Origin: a virus
IMG/VR virus record: IMGVR_UViG_3300020109_000147
Span: 1-22,006 of that record
Direction: 5' to 3' (one strand)
DNA: 22,006 bases
The translations under genes were made by a program, and so were the position numbers. The notes under the pieces are model-generated. The model saw only the letters and a program-made list of their open reading frames with translations. It had not been told where the DNA came from and searched no databases. Below, in pieces: positions 14,741 to 21,230 of this stretch; the stretch's first letter is position 1; every line of letters starts with the position of its first letter.

Positions 14741-14914
14741 ATTCGCTTACCCGGCGGAGCCTTAGCGACAGGGCAGTCGGCATTCAGCGAGGCTCGGGAG
14801 GTCGCTTCTCCCGAGTCACCTATAGGAGAATGTCATGCGTTAGCAGAATCCTCGCGCTCCTCCGGTCCGTCCTATAACGACGACTAGACCGAAATACCTA
14901 CAGGAGTGAATAAA
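14741..14914 (+). other. Intergenic stretch with a perfect 8-bp hairpin and an ATG-CGT-TAG mini-ORF
   Basis: A hairpin CTCGGGAG (14793-14800) / CTCCCGAG (14808-14815) with a 7-nt loop has no T-run, so it is not a convincing terminator. Downstream, AGGAG (14824-14828) precedes the triplets ATG CGT TAG (14835-14843) at normal spacing. A second AGGAG (14902-14906) precedes the true gene at 14915, which also starts ATG CGT. No promoter of the TTGTCA type is visible here. Confidence 0.6.
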
Positions 14915-15457
14915 ATGCGTGCATACATCAATCGTCCGTGGATCTCGAGCTTTGACTTCCGCAAGGCTCCCTTCAGCGACAAGACGCTGGACCAGCTCCA
15001 CAAGCTCACCCGAAACTTCGTCGCCAGCCTGAGCCTCGGTTGCCCGAGCGCCAAGCACGTCAGCACCAGTCAGCGCGCGACAGCTGACGGGAAGCAGGAC
15101 GTTCGGGCCGAGTACAAGGCTTGGGTGAAGGACTGGAAGATCGTCTACAAGGAGATCAGCCAGCTGATCCGCGACCTGAAGTCCTACCGGCGAACCGTTC
15201 GGTTTCCCGTGCTGACCAAGGCTCAGCAGGAGATCTACATGGCCTGCAACGCGCAGGTCAACCTCTCCACGAGGCAACACCTCAAGGGTCTCACCGAGCG
15301 CCACCTGGAGCGCCTCCGCGAGACCGCGCAGGTGATGCTGAACGCCCGCTACAACGCGAAGCTGGCTGCGGCCGAGCGGTATCGCCGAGAGCAGGACCGC
15401 GTGGAGGTTCGGGATCTAGAGTCCCTTCGCCAGCTCGCCGACGAGGCGGTGGCGTAA
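14915..15457 (+). CDS. Hypothetical basic helical protein (180 aa)
   Basis: The ATG at 14915 lies eight bases after CAGGAG; a GTG nine bases earlier overlaps that site and is unlikely. The protein is rich in Arg, Lys and Ala and mostly helical: YKAWVKDWKIVYKEISQL, then QHLKGLTERHLERLRETA and NARYNAKLAAAERYRREQ. It has no transmembrane segment or recognisable catalytic motif. A virion-associated or DNA-binding role is possible, but I cannot assign one. It is the last protein gene before the tRNA-like region. Confidence 0.75.
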   Translation: MRAYINRPWISSFDFRKAPFSDKTLDQLHKLTRNFVASLSLGCPSAKHVSTSQRATADGKQDVRAEYKAWVKDWKIVYKEISQLIRDLKSYRRTVRFPVLTKAQQEIYMACNAQVNLSTRQHLKGLTERHLERLRETAQVMLNARYNAKLAAAERYRREQDRVEVRDLESLRQLADEAVA

Positions 15458-15465
15458 TCTGCGGT

Positions 15466-15540
15466 GACCCCGTCGGCATAATTGGAGTAATGCCTCCGTC
15501 TCTAAAACGGAATATGTCGGTTCGAGCCCGACCGGGGCCG
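15466..15540 (+). tRNA. Candidate amber-suppressor tRNA, anticodon CUA (15502-15504)
   Basis: A 75-nt cloverleaf can be drawn. The acceptor is GACCCCG (15466-15472) with CGGGGCC (15533-15539), with one A-C mismatch at the second pair. The D arm is GGCAT/ATGCC around a loop holding the conserved GG. The anticodon stem TCCGT/ACGGA (15495-15499, 15507-15511) closes the 7-nt loop CTCTAAA, with T at position 33 and CTA at 34-36. The T arm is GTCGG-TTCGAGC-CCGAC with the invariant TTCGA. The discriminator is G, and CCA is not encoded. CUA reads the amber codon UAG. Oddities are a 5-bp D stem without base 26, and a competing outer stem TGCGG (15460-15464) with CCGCA (15538-15542). The opposite strand translates to the nonsense peptides typical of tRNA shadows. 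Confidence 0.58.
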
Positions 15541-15903
15541 CAGGATTAAAAAAAGAGTTTGCGCGGTGAAGCGGTATGCCCCACACAGGGGCTGCAACCG
15601 GGCGGGGCATTCTGGTGCAGTCATGCAAGCCTCCACCCACTCCTTCTCGGTTGTCCCCGGAGGCTGGGGCTTGGTGATTCGGTTACTGGCCTCCGGGGTA
15701 GCTTCTGACCCTTTCAGGGTCGCGGATAGGGTTGATCGGTACAATCAGCCCGAAAAACAATGGGTCCTCGTCCGAGGGATAGTCGCTGGCTGGTTCGTGC
15801 CGGTCTTCGGTGGGTCCTTCTAAAGTAGATCACAGGTAGCACGAGCCTCGCTGATCTGCACGTCCCGAGGGGAAGTCCTCCGCGATCCTACAAGGCTCAG
15901 ATT
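15541..15903 (+). other. Hairpin-rich non-coding stretch between two tRNA-like genes
   Basis: I see no convincing protein gene in these 363 bases. Stable hairpins are visible: ATGCCCC (15575-15581) with GGGGCAT (15604-15610); CCCCGGAGGC (15655-15664) with GCCTCCGGGG (15689-15698); GACCC/GGGTC (15707-15721); and GGGTTGAT (15729-15736) with ATCAGCCC (15744-15751, one G-T pair). CCTC/GAGG follows near 15767. None ends in a T-run, so they are not ordinary terminators. A structured RNA, processed tRNA spacers or degenerate tRNA genes are possible. Confidence 0.5.
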
Positions 15904-15984
15904 CGGTTCGTAGCTCAGAGGTAGAGCGCCCTGTCGTCCGGACTTCAGGGAGGTCGCTGGTTCAACCCCACGCCGAACCGACCA
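15904..15984 (+). tRNA. tRNA-like gene with encoded CCA and a 12-nt anticodon loop (possible pseudo-tRNA)
   Basis: The acceptor stem is a perfect 7 bp, CGGTTCG (15904-15910) with CGAACCG (15974-15980), followed by discriminator A and encoded CCA (15982-15984). The D arm GCTC-AGAGGTA-GAGC is canonical, with TA at positions 8-9. The anticodon stem CCCTG/CAGGG is perfect, but its loop is 12 nt (TCGTCCGGACTT) instead of 7, so no anticodon can be read with confidence. The T arm GCTGG-TTCAACC needs a bulged C to pair. Intact outer stems with an abnormal anticodon loop suggest a decaying tRNA, a decoy, or one with insertions that change nuclease sensitivity. Confidence is for tRNA origin, not for decoding. 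Confidence 0.6.
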
Positions 15985-16020
15985 CAGGCACCGTCGGTGC
16001 GTCTTGAAAGCGGACAACCT

Positions 16021-16053
16021 AGCCCGCCGGTCTAGCCACCGGCGGGCTTTTTT
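16021..16053 (+). terminator. Rho-independent terminator after the tRNA region
   Basis: A perfect 10-bp stem, AGCCCGCCGG (16021-16030) and CCGGCGGGCT (16039-16048), with an 8-nt loop is followed by a T-run (16048-16053). It ends the transcript through the tRNA-like region. A new promoter starts 16 bases downstream. Confidence 0.93.
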
Positions 16054-16068
16054 CTTGCTCGACGCTAC

Positions 16069-16097
16069 TTGTCAAGCTCGACGGGCTGAGCTATGGT
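16069..16097 (+). promoter_or_regulatory. Sigma70-like promoter for the packaging operon
   Basis: TTGTCA (16069-16074), a 17-bp spacer and TATGGT (16092-16097) lie directly after the terminator and upstream of the exonuclease-terminase operon. The -35 and its flanks (CTTGTCAA) match the polymerase promoter at 8366. The leader carries a small hairpin, GGGAG-ATAA-CTCCC (16113-16126), ahead of the ribosome-binding site. Confidence 0.72.
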
Positions 16098-16146
16098 CGG
16101 AACCTGATACTAGGGAGATAACTCCCGTCTGTATAAGGGATAGCTC

Positions 16147-16734
16147 ATGCTCGCGCTAGTGTACGACACTGAGACCACCGGCCTTCTGGACTTCAAGAAG
16201 CCGCTCTTCGACAAGTCCCAGCCGGACGTTCTTCAGCTCTGCGCCAAGCTGGCCCTGGACGGAAAGATCGTCTCCAGCGTCAACCTCTTCGTACACGGCG
16301 ACCGAGAGATCGACGAGAAGGCGTACGAGACCCACCGCATCGATCGCAAGATGACCGAGCGCGTCGGCGTCAGTCGGCTCCAGATGGTCAAGACCTTCGT
16401 CGCGATGGCCGAGAAGGCGGACTTGCTGGTCGGTCACAACGAGGAGTTCGACCAGAAGATGCTGACTCTCGCCATGCAGCGCGAGGGAGGAAAGGGGCTG
16501 GTCATGCAGCAGAAGGCGCACTTCTGCACGATGAAGGCCAGCACCGACATCTGCCGCATCCCATCCCCGAACCCGAAGTTCCCCGGATCGCTGAAGTGGC
16601 CGTCTCTCGCCGAGGCGTACTCCATCCTTGTAGACCCTCGCGGCTTCTCCAACGCGCACGACGCCGAGGCGGACGTGGACGCGTGCCACGAAGTCTTTCG
16701 GGTCTTGCAGGCCCGCAATGTATCGGCGTCTTAA
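16147..16734 (+). CDS. DnaQ-like DEDD 3'-5' exonuclease (195 aa)
   Basis: The three exonuclease motifs are clear: Exo I VYDTETTG (D7, E9), Exo II LLVGHNEEFDQKML (N98, D102), and Exo III AHDAEADVDA (H171, D176), which is the HxxxxD form of the DEDDh subgroup. These enzymes degrade DNA or RNA 3' to 5'. The polymerase at 8449 already has its own proofreading domain, so this one probably serves repair, recombination or host nucleic-acid breakdown. The ATG at 16147 follows AAGGGA. The gene is first in the operon behind the promoter at 16069 and overlaps the terminase small subunit by 17 bases. Confidence 0.93.
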   Translation: MLALVYDTETTGLLDFKKPLFDKSQPDVLQLCAKLALDGKIVSSVNLFVHGDREIDEKAYETHRIDRKMTERVGVSRLQMVKTFVAMAEKADLLVGHNEEFDQKMLTLAMQREGGKGLVMQQKAHFCTMKASTDICRIPSPNPKFPGSLKWPSLAEAYSILVDPRGFSNAHDAEADVDACHEVFRVLQARNVSAS

Positions 16735-17245
16735 GGGGACTCTATTCCGCGGGGAGCGACTCACCGACGAGATCGCCGACCGGATCGTCGACCTGTACTT
16801 TCGGTGCGGCGGTGACCGGAGGCTCATAGGCCGAGAGTACGACGGAGGCCCGGCGGTCACCGACTCCGACCTGCAACTACCAGAGATCCGCAGCCGCATA
16901 ATCCTGGCCGCGAAGGAAATGAGGAGGAAGGGAGTGTACTCGAGGGAAGATCACGTCGCCAAGCTCAAGGAGATCCGGGACGCGGCTCTCCACGACGAGA
17001 ACTGGAAGGTGGGTCTCGCAGCGGAGGTCGCCGTCGGCAAGGCGGCGGGTCTCTACGAGAAGATCGATCCCGACGCCGACGACGTAGGCGGAAAGGCTCT
17101 CCCGCCTCCCGAGAACATGACGACTGAGCAGATCCGCGAGCGCATCGCGCGTATGCAGAGCCGAGCTCTTCCCGCGCCGGACAGCGAGCCTATGCGCCCG
17201 ATGGGCGAGTTCCGCGAGGCAACCCGAAACGAGAGGCCGTTCTAA
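16718..17245 (+). CDS. Putative terminase small subunit (175 aa)
   Basis: The identification is mainly positional: the gene lies immediately upstream of the large terminase gene, with a one-base overlap (TAATG). The N-terminal part has a helix-turn-helix-like stretch (TDEIADRIVDLYF, then GGDRRLIGREYD), as expected for the DNA-recognition domain that binds the packaging site. Middle helices (EDHVAKLKEIRDAAL and VGLAAEVAVGKAAGLYEKI) could form the oligomerisation core. The acidic, proline-rich C-terminus would contact the large subunit. Length fits small terminases, which are poorly conserved. Confidence 0.72.
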   Translation: MYRRLKGTLFRGERLTDEIADRIVDLYFRCGGDRRLIGREYDGGPAVTDSDLQLPEIRSRIILAAKEMRRKGVYSREDHVAKLKEIRDAALHDENWKVGLAAEVAVGKAAGLYEKIDPDADDVGGKALPPPENMTTEQIRERIARMQSRALPAPDSEPMRPMGEFREATRNERPF

Positions 17246-18672
17246 TGCTGAGCGAGGCGGACTACGAGCTCCAGCTGCTCCGAGAACTGGAGCGCCGCGA
17301 GGAGGCGAAGATCCACATGGGATCCTTCGTGCCCTACGTCACCGAGGGCGACCACGTCCCGGCTGCGCATCACCAGATCATCTGCGACGCGCTGGACCGA
17401 GCCGCCAGCGGACAGGTGAAGCGTCTGATCATCGCGATGCCGCCCGCGCACGCCAAGTCAGTCTACTCCTCGCACAACTTCCCTGCCTTCTGGCTCGGAC
17501 GACACCCGCGCGACAAGATCATCGCCGCCTCGCACACTCAGCCGTTCGCCGCCGAGATCGGGCGCAAGGTCCGCAACCTCGTCGGAAGTCAGCCGTACAA
17601 GCAGCTCTTCGACATCGAGGTCAGCGCCGACAGCCGCGCCAGCGATCGCTGGGAGACGACGGCCGGAGGTCAATATTACACGACCGGCGTGAACGGCTCG
17701 GTGGTCGGGCGACGCGCCAACCTCATCCTGATCGACGACCCGTACAAGTCCAAGCAGCTCGCGTACTCGGCGACCGAGCGCAAGAAGATCAGCGACTGGT
17801 TCTTCGTCGACGTGGTGCCGCGTCTCTTGCCGAACGGCGTCATCGTAGTCATCGCGACCCGCTGGCACGAGAATGACTTGACCGGCGAGATCCTCAAGAA
17901 GTCGGAGGCCGGCGAGATCGAGAAATTCGAGCTCATCAGTCTTCCCGCTCTCTGCGAGGATCCCGAGAACGATCCGCTGGGTCGGAAGTACGGTGACGCT
18001 CTCTGGCCGAGCCAGTATCCTCGCGCGAAGCTCCTGGAGATCCAGGGCGGTATGCCGGACGCCGACGAGTGGAACGCTCTGTACCAGCAGCGGCCTCGTC
18101 CCGCTGAGACCGGTGAGATCAAGAGCGAGTGGTTCGGCGAGTTCACGAAGCTGCCGGATGACGAGCAGTATCTGCGCATCACGAGCTGGGACACGGCGGG
18201 TACTGTCAACGAGCGATCGGACTATACCGTCGGCATCGCTATGGCGATCGGCCTCAAGAGCCGGAAGTTCTACATTCTGGACATGTATCGGCAGAAGGCC
18301 GAGTTCCACACCCTGATGCAGCATGTCCCGGCGTTCAACAAGAAGAACGGGGCGCACGCCGTCCTGATCGAGAACAAGGGCACCGGAACCTCGCTCATCC
18401 AGGTTCTCCGTAACAGCGGCCAGAACATCATCCCCATCGCTCCGCAGAAGCTGGGCGACAAGGAGTTCCGCTTCGAGCTGGCCGTTCCGGCGATGGAGGC
18501 CGGGCGAGTCTTTCTCCCTAAGTCTGCGGACTGGAGAGCGCAGTTCCTGGAGGAGATCCTCACCTTCCCCGGCGCTCTGCACGATGACGTCGTGGACGCG
18601 TTTACTCAGGCGATCAACCACTACGGTCAGCGGGGCCGAGGGCGCGGGGTGCGCAGCTTGCAGGGTGCGTAG
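17245..18672 (+). CDS. terL: Terminase large subunit (packaging ATPase and nuclease)
   Basis: The 475-aa protein has an ATPase half with a deviant Walker A, MPPAHAKS (65-72), and Walker B LILIDDP (160-166). Its nuclease half has the RNase H-like acidic residues in SWDTAG (D316), VLIENKGTG (E376) and LHDDVVDAF (D447, D448, D451). This is the TIGR01630/Terminase_6C type that cuts concatemers and pumps DNA into the prohead. The motif pair IATRWHENDLTG in the middle is also typical. The gene ends in TAG; the frame then stays open for 58 more codons to a TAA at 18847-18849. The ribonucleotide reductase follows instead of a portal gene, which is an unusual order. Confidence 0.96.
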   Translation: MLSEADYELQLLRELERREEAKIHMGSFVPYVTEGDHVPAAHHQIICDALDRAASGQVKRLIIAMPPAHAKSVYSSHNFPAFWLGRHPRDKIIAASHTQPFAAEIGRKVRNLVGSQPYKQLFDIEVSADSRASDRWETTAGGQYYTTGVNGSVVGRRANLILIDDPYKSKQLAYSATERKKISDWFFVDVVPRLLPNGVIVVIATRWHENDLTGEILKKSEAGEIEKFELISLPALCEDPENDPLGRKYGDALWPSQYPRAKLLEIQGGMPDADEWNALYQQRPRPAETGEIKSEWFGEFTKLPDDEQYLRITSWDTAGTVNERSDYTVGIAMAIGLKSRKFYILDMYRQKAEFHTLMQHVPAFNKKNGAHAVLIENKGTGTSLIQVLRNSGQNIIPIAPQKLGDKEFRFELAVPAMEAGRVFLPKSADWRAQFLEEILTFPGALHDDVVDAFTQAINHYGQRGRGRGVRSLQGA

Positions 18673-18675
18673 GAG

Positions 18676-18704
18676 TTGTGTCTCAGGCGGCGGGCGGGTA
18701 CAAG
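18676..18704 (+). promoter_or_regulatory. Possible weak promoter upstream of the ribonucleotide reductase
   Basis: TTGTGT (18676-18681), a 17-bp spacer and TACAAG (18699-18704) resemble the two TTGTCA promoters but match less well. A short hairpin CAAGGG-GTG-CCCTTG (18701-18715) follows, then the GGGAG Shine-Dalgarno at 18720-18724. The gap is too short for a cobalamin riboswitch. Confidence 0.3.
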
Positions 18705-18731
18705 GGGTGCCCTTGAGCCTGGGAGAAAACC

Positions 18732-20690
18732 ATGCAAACTCAGCTACCTGTGCAGTTGCCGACCCCCTACCAGTCATTCATCCACAAGTCCCGATACGCG
18801 CGCTTCCGAGACGATCTCGGCCGTCGCGAGAACTGGGATGAGACGGTAACTCGATACTTCGACTACTTCGAGGAAGACCTTCAGCGCCGCCACGGATACC
18901 GAGTTCCCGGCACTCTTCGCAGCGAGCTGACTGACGCCGTAGCCAACCTTCACGTCATGCCCTCCATGCGCGCTCTCATGACCGCAGGCGAGGCTCTCCG
19001 CCGCGAGAATATCGCCGGCTTCAACTGCGCCTACATGCCGATCGATCGCCCGCGCGCTTTCGCCGAGGCTCTCTACGTTCTGATGTGCGGCACCGGTCTC
19101 GGCTTCAGCGTGGAGCGTCAGGTGATCAAGGCTCTTCCGACGGTCCCCCATGACTTCGTGGACATCGGTGACGAGATCGTGGTCGCCGACTCCAAGCGCG
19201 GCTGGGCGCAGGCGCTCGACGAGCTCGTCCGCCACCTGTACGCGGGGCAGGTGCCAAAGGTAAACACGAGCGCTGTACGAGCCGCAGGAGAGCGTCTGAA
19301 GACGTTCGGCGGGCGGGCCAGCGGCCCGGCACCGCTGCTGGAACTCTTTGAGTTTGTGACGCGCACCTTCCGCCACGCAAAGGGTCGCCAGCTCAACTCG
19401 CTGGAGATCCACGAGATTGTCACCAAGATCGGGAAGATCGTCGTCGTGGGCGGCGTGCGTCGCAGCGCCGAGATCAGCCTGTCCAATCTCAGCGATCTTC
19501 GTATGCGCGAGGCGAAGTCGGGCAACTGGTATGCGGAGAAACCGCATCTGGCTCTCGCAAATAACTCCGCCGCCTACACCGAGAAGCCCGACGTAGGCAC
19601 CTTCATGGAGGAGTGGCTGGCCCTCTATCGGTCGGGCAGCGGAGAGCGCGGTATCTTCAATCGCTACGGCGCGATCGAGAAGATCCACCGGCTCGGTCGT
19701 CGCGAGGCTGGATACGAGTTCGGTACCAACCCGTGCGCCGAGATCATCCTCCGCCCGCGCGGCCTCTGCAATCTCAGCGAGATCGTGGTGCGCGAGAATG
19801 ACTCTCCGGCCGAGCTTCGCGAAAAGGCTCGTCTCGCCTCCATCATCGGCACTTGGCAGTCCACCCAGACGACGTTCCACTTCGTGGAGCCTGAGTGGGA
19901 GAAGAACGCCAACGAAGAACGCCTGCTCGGGGTCAGCCAGACGGGCATCTTCGACAACGCTCTCATGCGAGGCGACCTCGGTCATCAGGAGCTCGGTCGC
20001 GTTCTGGAGAGCACCAAGGCCGTCGTGATCAAGGCCAACCGACTGGAGGCCGCTGCCATCGGCATCAACCCGTCGGTCGCCACGACGACCATCAAGCCGA
20101 GTGGTACGGTCAGCCAGCTCGTACTCAGTCCCAGCGGCATACACGCGGGTCACGCTCCGTACTACACGCGCCGCGTCACTCAGGACAACAAGGATCCGGT
20201 CACGCAGTTCATGGTGGACGCCGGTATCCCGAATGAGCCACACTCGGCCGAGCCGCAGAACATGACGGTCTTCAGCTTCCCGATCGCCCTCGGCGCCAGC
20301 ACGAAGGACCGTAACTCGATGACGGCCATCGAGCACATGGAGCTGGTGAAGCTGTACAACCTTCACTGGTCCGAGCACGCCGTCAGCTGCACGATCAGCG
20401 TTCGCGAGGAGGAGTGGCCGGAGGTCGGCGGCTGGGTGTTCAAGCACTTCGACGATCTCGCCGGCATGAGCTTCCTGCCTCACTTCGAGGGGGACAGCAC
20501 CTACGTCCAGCTCCCGTACGAGACCATCTCCAAGGAGAAGTACGAGAGCGATCTTGCTGCGATTCCGAAGGATATCCGCTGGTCGGACCTCGCGTTCTAC
20601 GAGCAGGGCATCGACTCCGTGACCGGTACCCGCGAGTTCGCCTGCGTAGGCAACACCTGCGAGATCGTGGACGCCTCCCAGCCCGTGTAA
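18732..20690 (+). CDS. nrdJ: Class II (adenosylcobalamin-dependent) monomeric ribonucleotide reductase
   Basis: The 652-aa protein resembles the Lactobacillus RTPR-type monomeric enzyme. Redox and radical residues are C99 in GFNCAYMP, C335 and E337 in GTNPCAEIIL, and C346 in GLCNLSE; the spacing 335-337-346 equals RTPR 408-410-419. The C-terminal shuttle pair C638-x4-C643 (ACVGNTCEI) is present with the RTPR spacing. TTTIKPSGTVSQL supplies the phosphate-binding loop region. Class II enzymes reduce ribonucleotides without oxygen or an NrdB subunit and need B12 from the host, which suggests a cobalamin-containing host. It is shorter than RTPR (739 aa). The ATG at 18732 follows GGGAG. Confidence 0.95.
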   Translation: MQTQLPVQLPTPYQSFIHKSRYARFRDDLGRRENWDETVTRYFDYFEEDLQRRHGYRVPGTLRSELTDAVANLHVMPSMRALMTAGEALRRENIAGFNCAYMPIDRPRAFAEALYVLMCGTGLGFSVERQVIKALPTVPHDFVDIGDEIVVADSKRGWAQALDELVRHLYAGQVPKVNTSAVRAAGERLKTFGGRASGPAPLLELFEFVTRTFRHAKGRQLNSLEIHEIVTKIGKIVVVGGVRRSAEISLSNLSDLRMREAKSGNWYAEKPHLALANNSAAYTEKPDVGTFMEEWLALYRSGSGERGIFNRYGAIEKIHRLGRREAGYEFGTNPCAEIILRPRGLCNLSEIVVRENDSPAELREKARLASIIGTWQSTQTTFHFVEPEWEKNANEERLLGVSQTGIFDNALMRGDLGHQELGRVLESTKAVVIKANRLEAAAIGINPSVATTTIKPSGTVSQLVLSPSGIHAGHAPYYTRRVTQDNKDPVTQFMVDAGIPNEPHSAEPQNMTVFSFPIALGASTKDRNSMTAIEHMELVKLYNLHWSEHAVSCTISVREEEWPEVGGWVFKHFDDLAGMSFLPHFEGDSTYVQLPYETISKEKYESDLAAIPKDIRWSDLAFYEQGIDSVTGTREFACVGNTCEIVDASQPV

Positions 20691-20715
20691 CCTACGGCTC
20701 ACAGAGCATCCTGAC

Positions 20716-20749
20716 GGGGCGGGCGGTACCAGCGGGCACCGCCCGCCCC
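20716..20749. terminator. 12-bp inverted repeat at the convergent gene junction (likely bidirectional terminator)
   Basis: GGGGCGGGCGGT (20716-20727) and ACCGCCCGCCCC (20738-20749) are exact reverse complements with a 10-nt loop. They lie between the reductase stop (20690) and the stop of the minus-strand HNH gene (20756). T-runs are weak on both sides, so termination efficiency is uncertain. Position and stem strength argue for transcript separation. Confidence 0.7.
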
Positions 20750-20755
20750 TGACGT

Positions 20756-21163
20756 TTACAGCTGAGCATCTGCGGGGTTCTCGACTAGGTACGCCCCGGC
20801 CACCGCCATAGCCCGCCGCTGCGCCTTCCTGGCCTTCTTCTTCTGAGTCTTTCGGCGGGCGCGGGAGAACCTCTTCTCCCGGATCTTGTTGAGCTCCCGA
20901 AAGAACGCGTCGCTGCCCTCCAGCTTGCCGACGTAGTGCAGCCGCATCTTCTCCTCCACCGAGATGTGACCCACTCCGGAGTTACACTTGGCGTGAGCGG
21001 CTCGCAGGTTGCCGTAGTTGTCCTTCCCGCCGAGCTTCTTTGCCCGAAGGTGCTCCAGCGTGTTATCCTCGCCGAGACGAAGGTGGCAGAAGAAGCACTT
21101 CCCGTTCTGATCTCGCAGCAGGGAGGCTCTGAATCTAGCGTTCTTGCCTGCGTACTTACTCAC
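20756..21163 (-). CDS. HNH homing-type endonuclease (135 aa)
   Basis: The GTG start at 21163 is preceded by GGAG on the minus strand. The HNH fold is visible: zinc-site CxxC in GKCFFCHL (C23, C26), TLEHLRAKKLGGKDNYGNL with E37 and H38 and the asparagine N52, and AAHAKCNSG (H57, C60, N61). The C-terminal third is extremely basic (RKTQKKKARKAQRR), which would bind DNA. Free-standing HNH genes in phages are often homing endonucleases or packaging-associated nicking enzymes. It is transcribed against the packaging operon and is not next to an interrupted gene, so no homing site can be pointed to. It is first of three genes read on this strand from the window's end. Confidence 0.9.
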   Translation of the reverse strand: MSKYAGKNARFRASLLRDQNGKCFFCHLRLGEDNTLEHLRAKKLGGKDNYGNLRAAHAKCNSGVGHISVEEKMRLHYVGKLEGSDAFFRELNKIREKRFSRARRKTQKKKARKAQRRAMAVAGAYLVENPADAQL

Positions 21164-21192
21164 CGGGGACTCCGTAAATAAGGGGCTGTTTT

Positions 21193-21230
21193 GCGCCCTC
21201 TAATACGCGCCCCGGCGTAGGGCAGGGCGC
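21193..21230. repeat. 7-bp inverted repeat between two minus-strand genes
   Basis: GCGCCCT (21193-21199) and AGGGCGC (21224-21230) are reverse complements separated by 24 bases. They lie in the 66-base gap between the HNH gene and its upstream neighbour. No T-run follows on either strand. It may be a weak attenuator or chance in GC-rich sequence. Confidence 0.4.

Noticed and set aside
14793-14815. Hairpin CTCGGGAG/CTCCCGAG as terminator
   Set aside because: The stem is good, but there is no T-run after it, so I did not call it a rho-independent terminator.
14830-14877. 15-codon open frame starting ATG TCA TGC
   Set aside because: Its ATG is only one base from the AGGAG site, too close for efficient initiation; the overlapping ATG CGT TAG has better spacing.
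15566-15823. 85-aa open frame between the tRNA-like genes
   Set aside because: It has a GTG start without a good Shine-Dalgarno site, amino-acid composition unlike neighbouring genes (few Glu or Lys), and lies across several perfect hairpins, so a structured non-coding region fits better.
15416-16017. Minus-strand open frames over the tRNA region
   Set aside because: Their translations (for example RPRSGSNRHIPF and RRGVEPATSLKS) are typical antisense shadows of tRNA genes.
18774-20702. 642-aa minus-strand open frame
   Set aside because: It mirrors the ribonucleotide reductase, whose catalytic cysteines are conserved on the plus strand.
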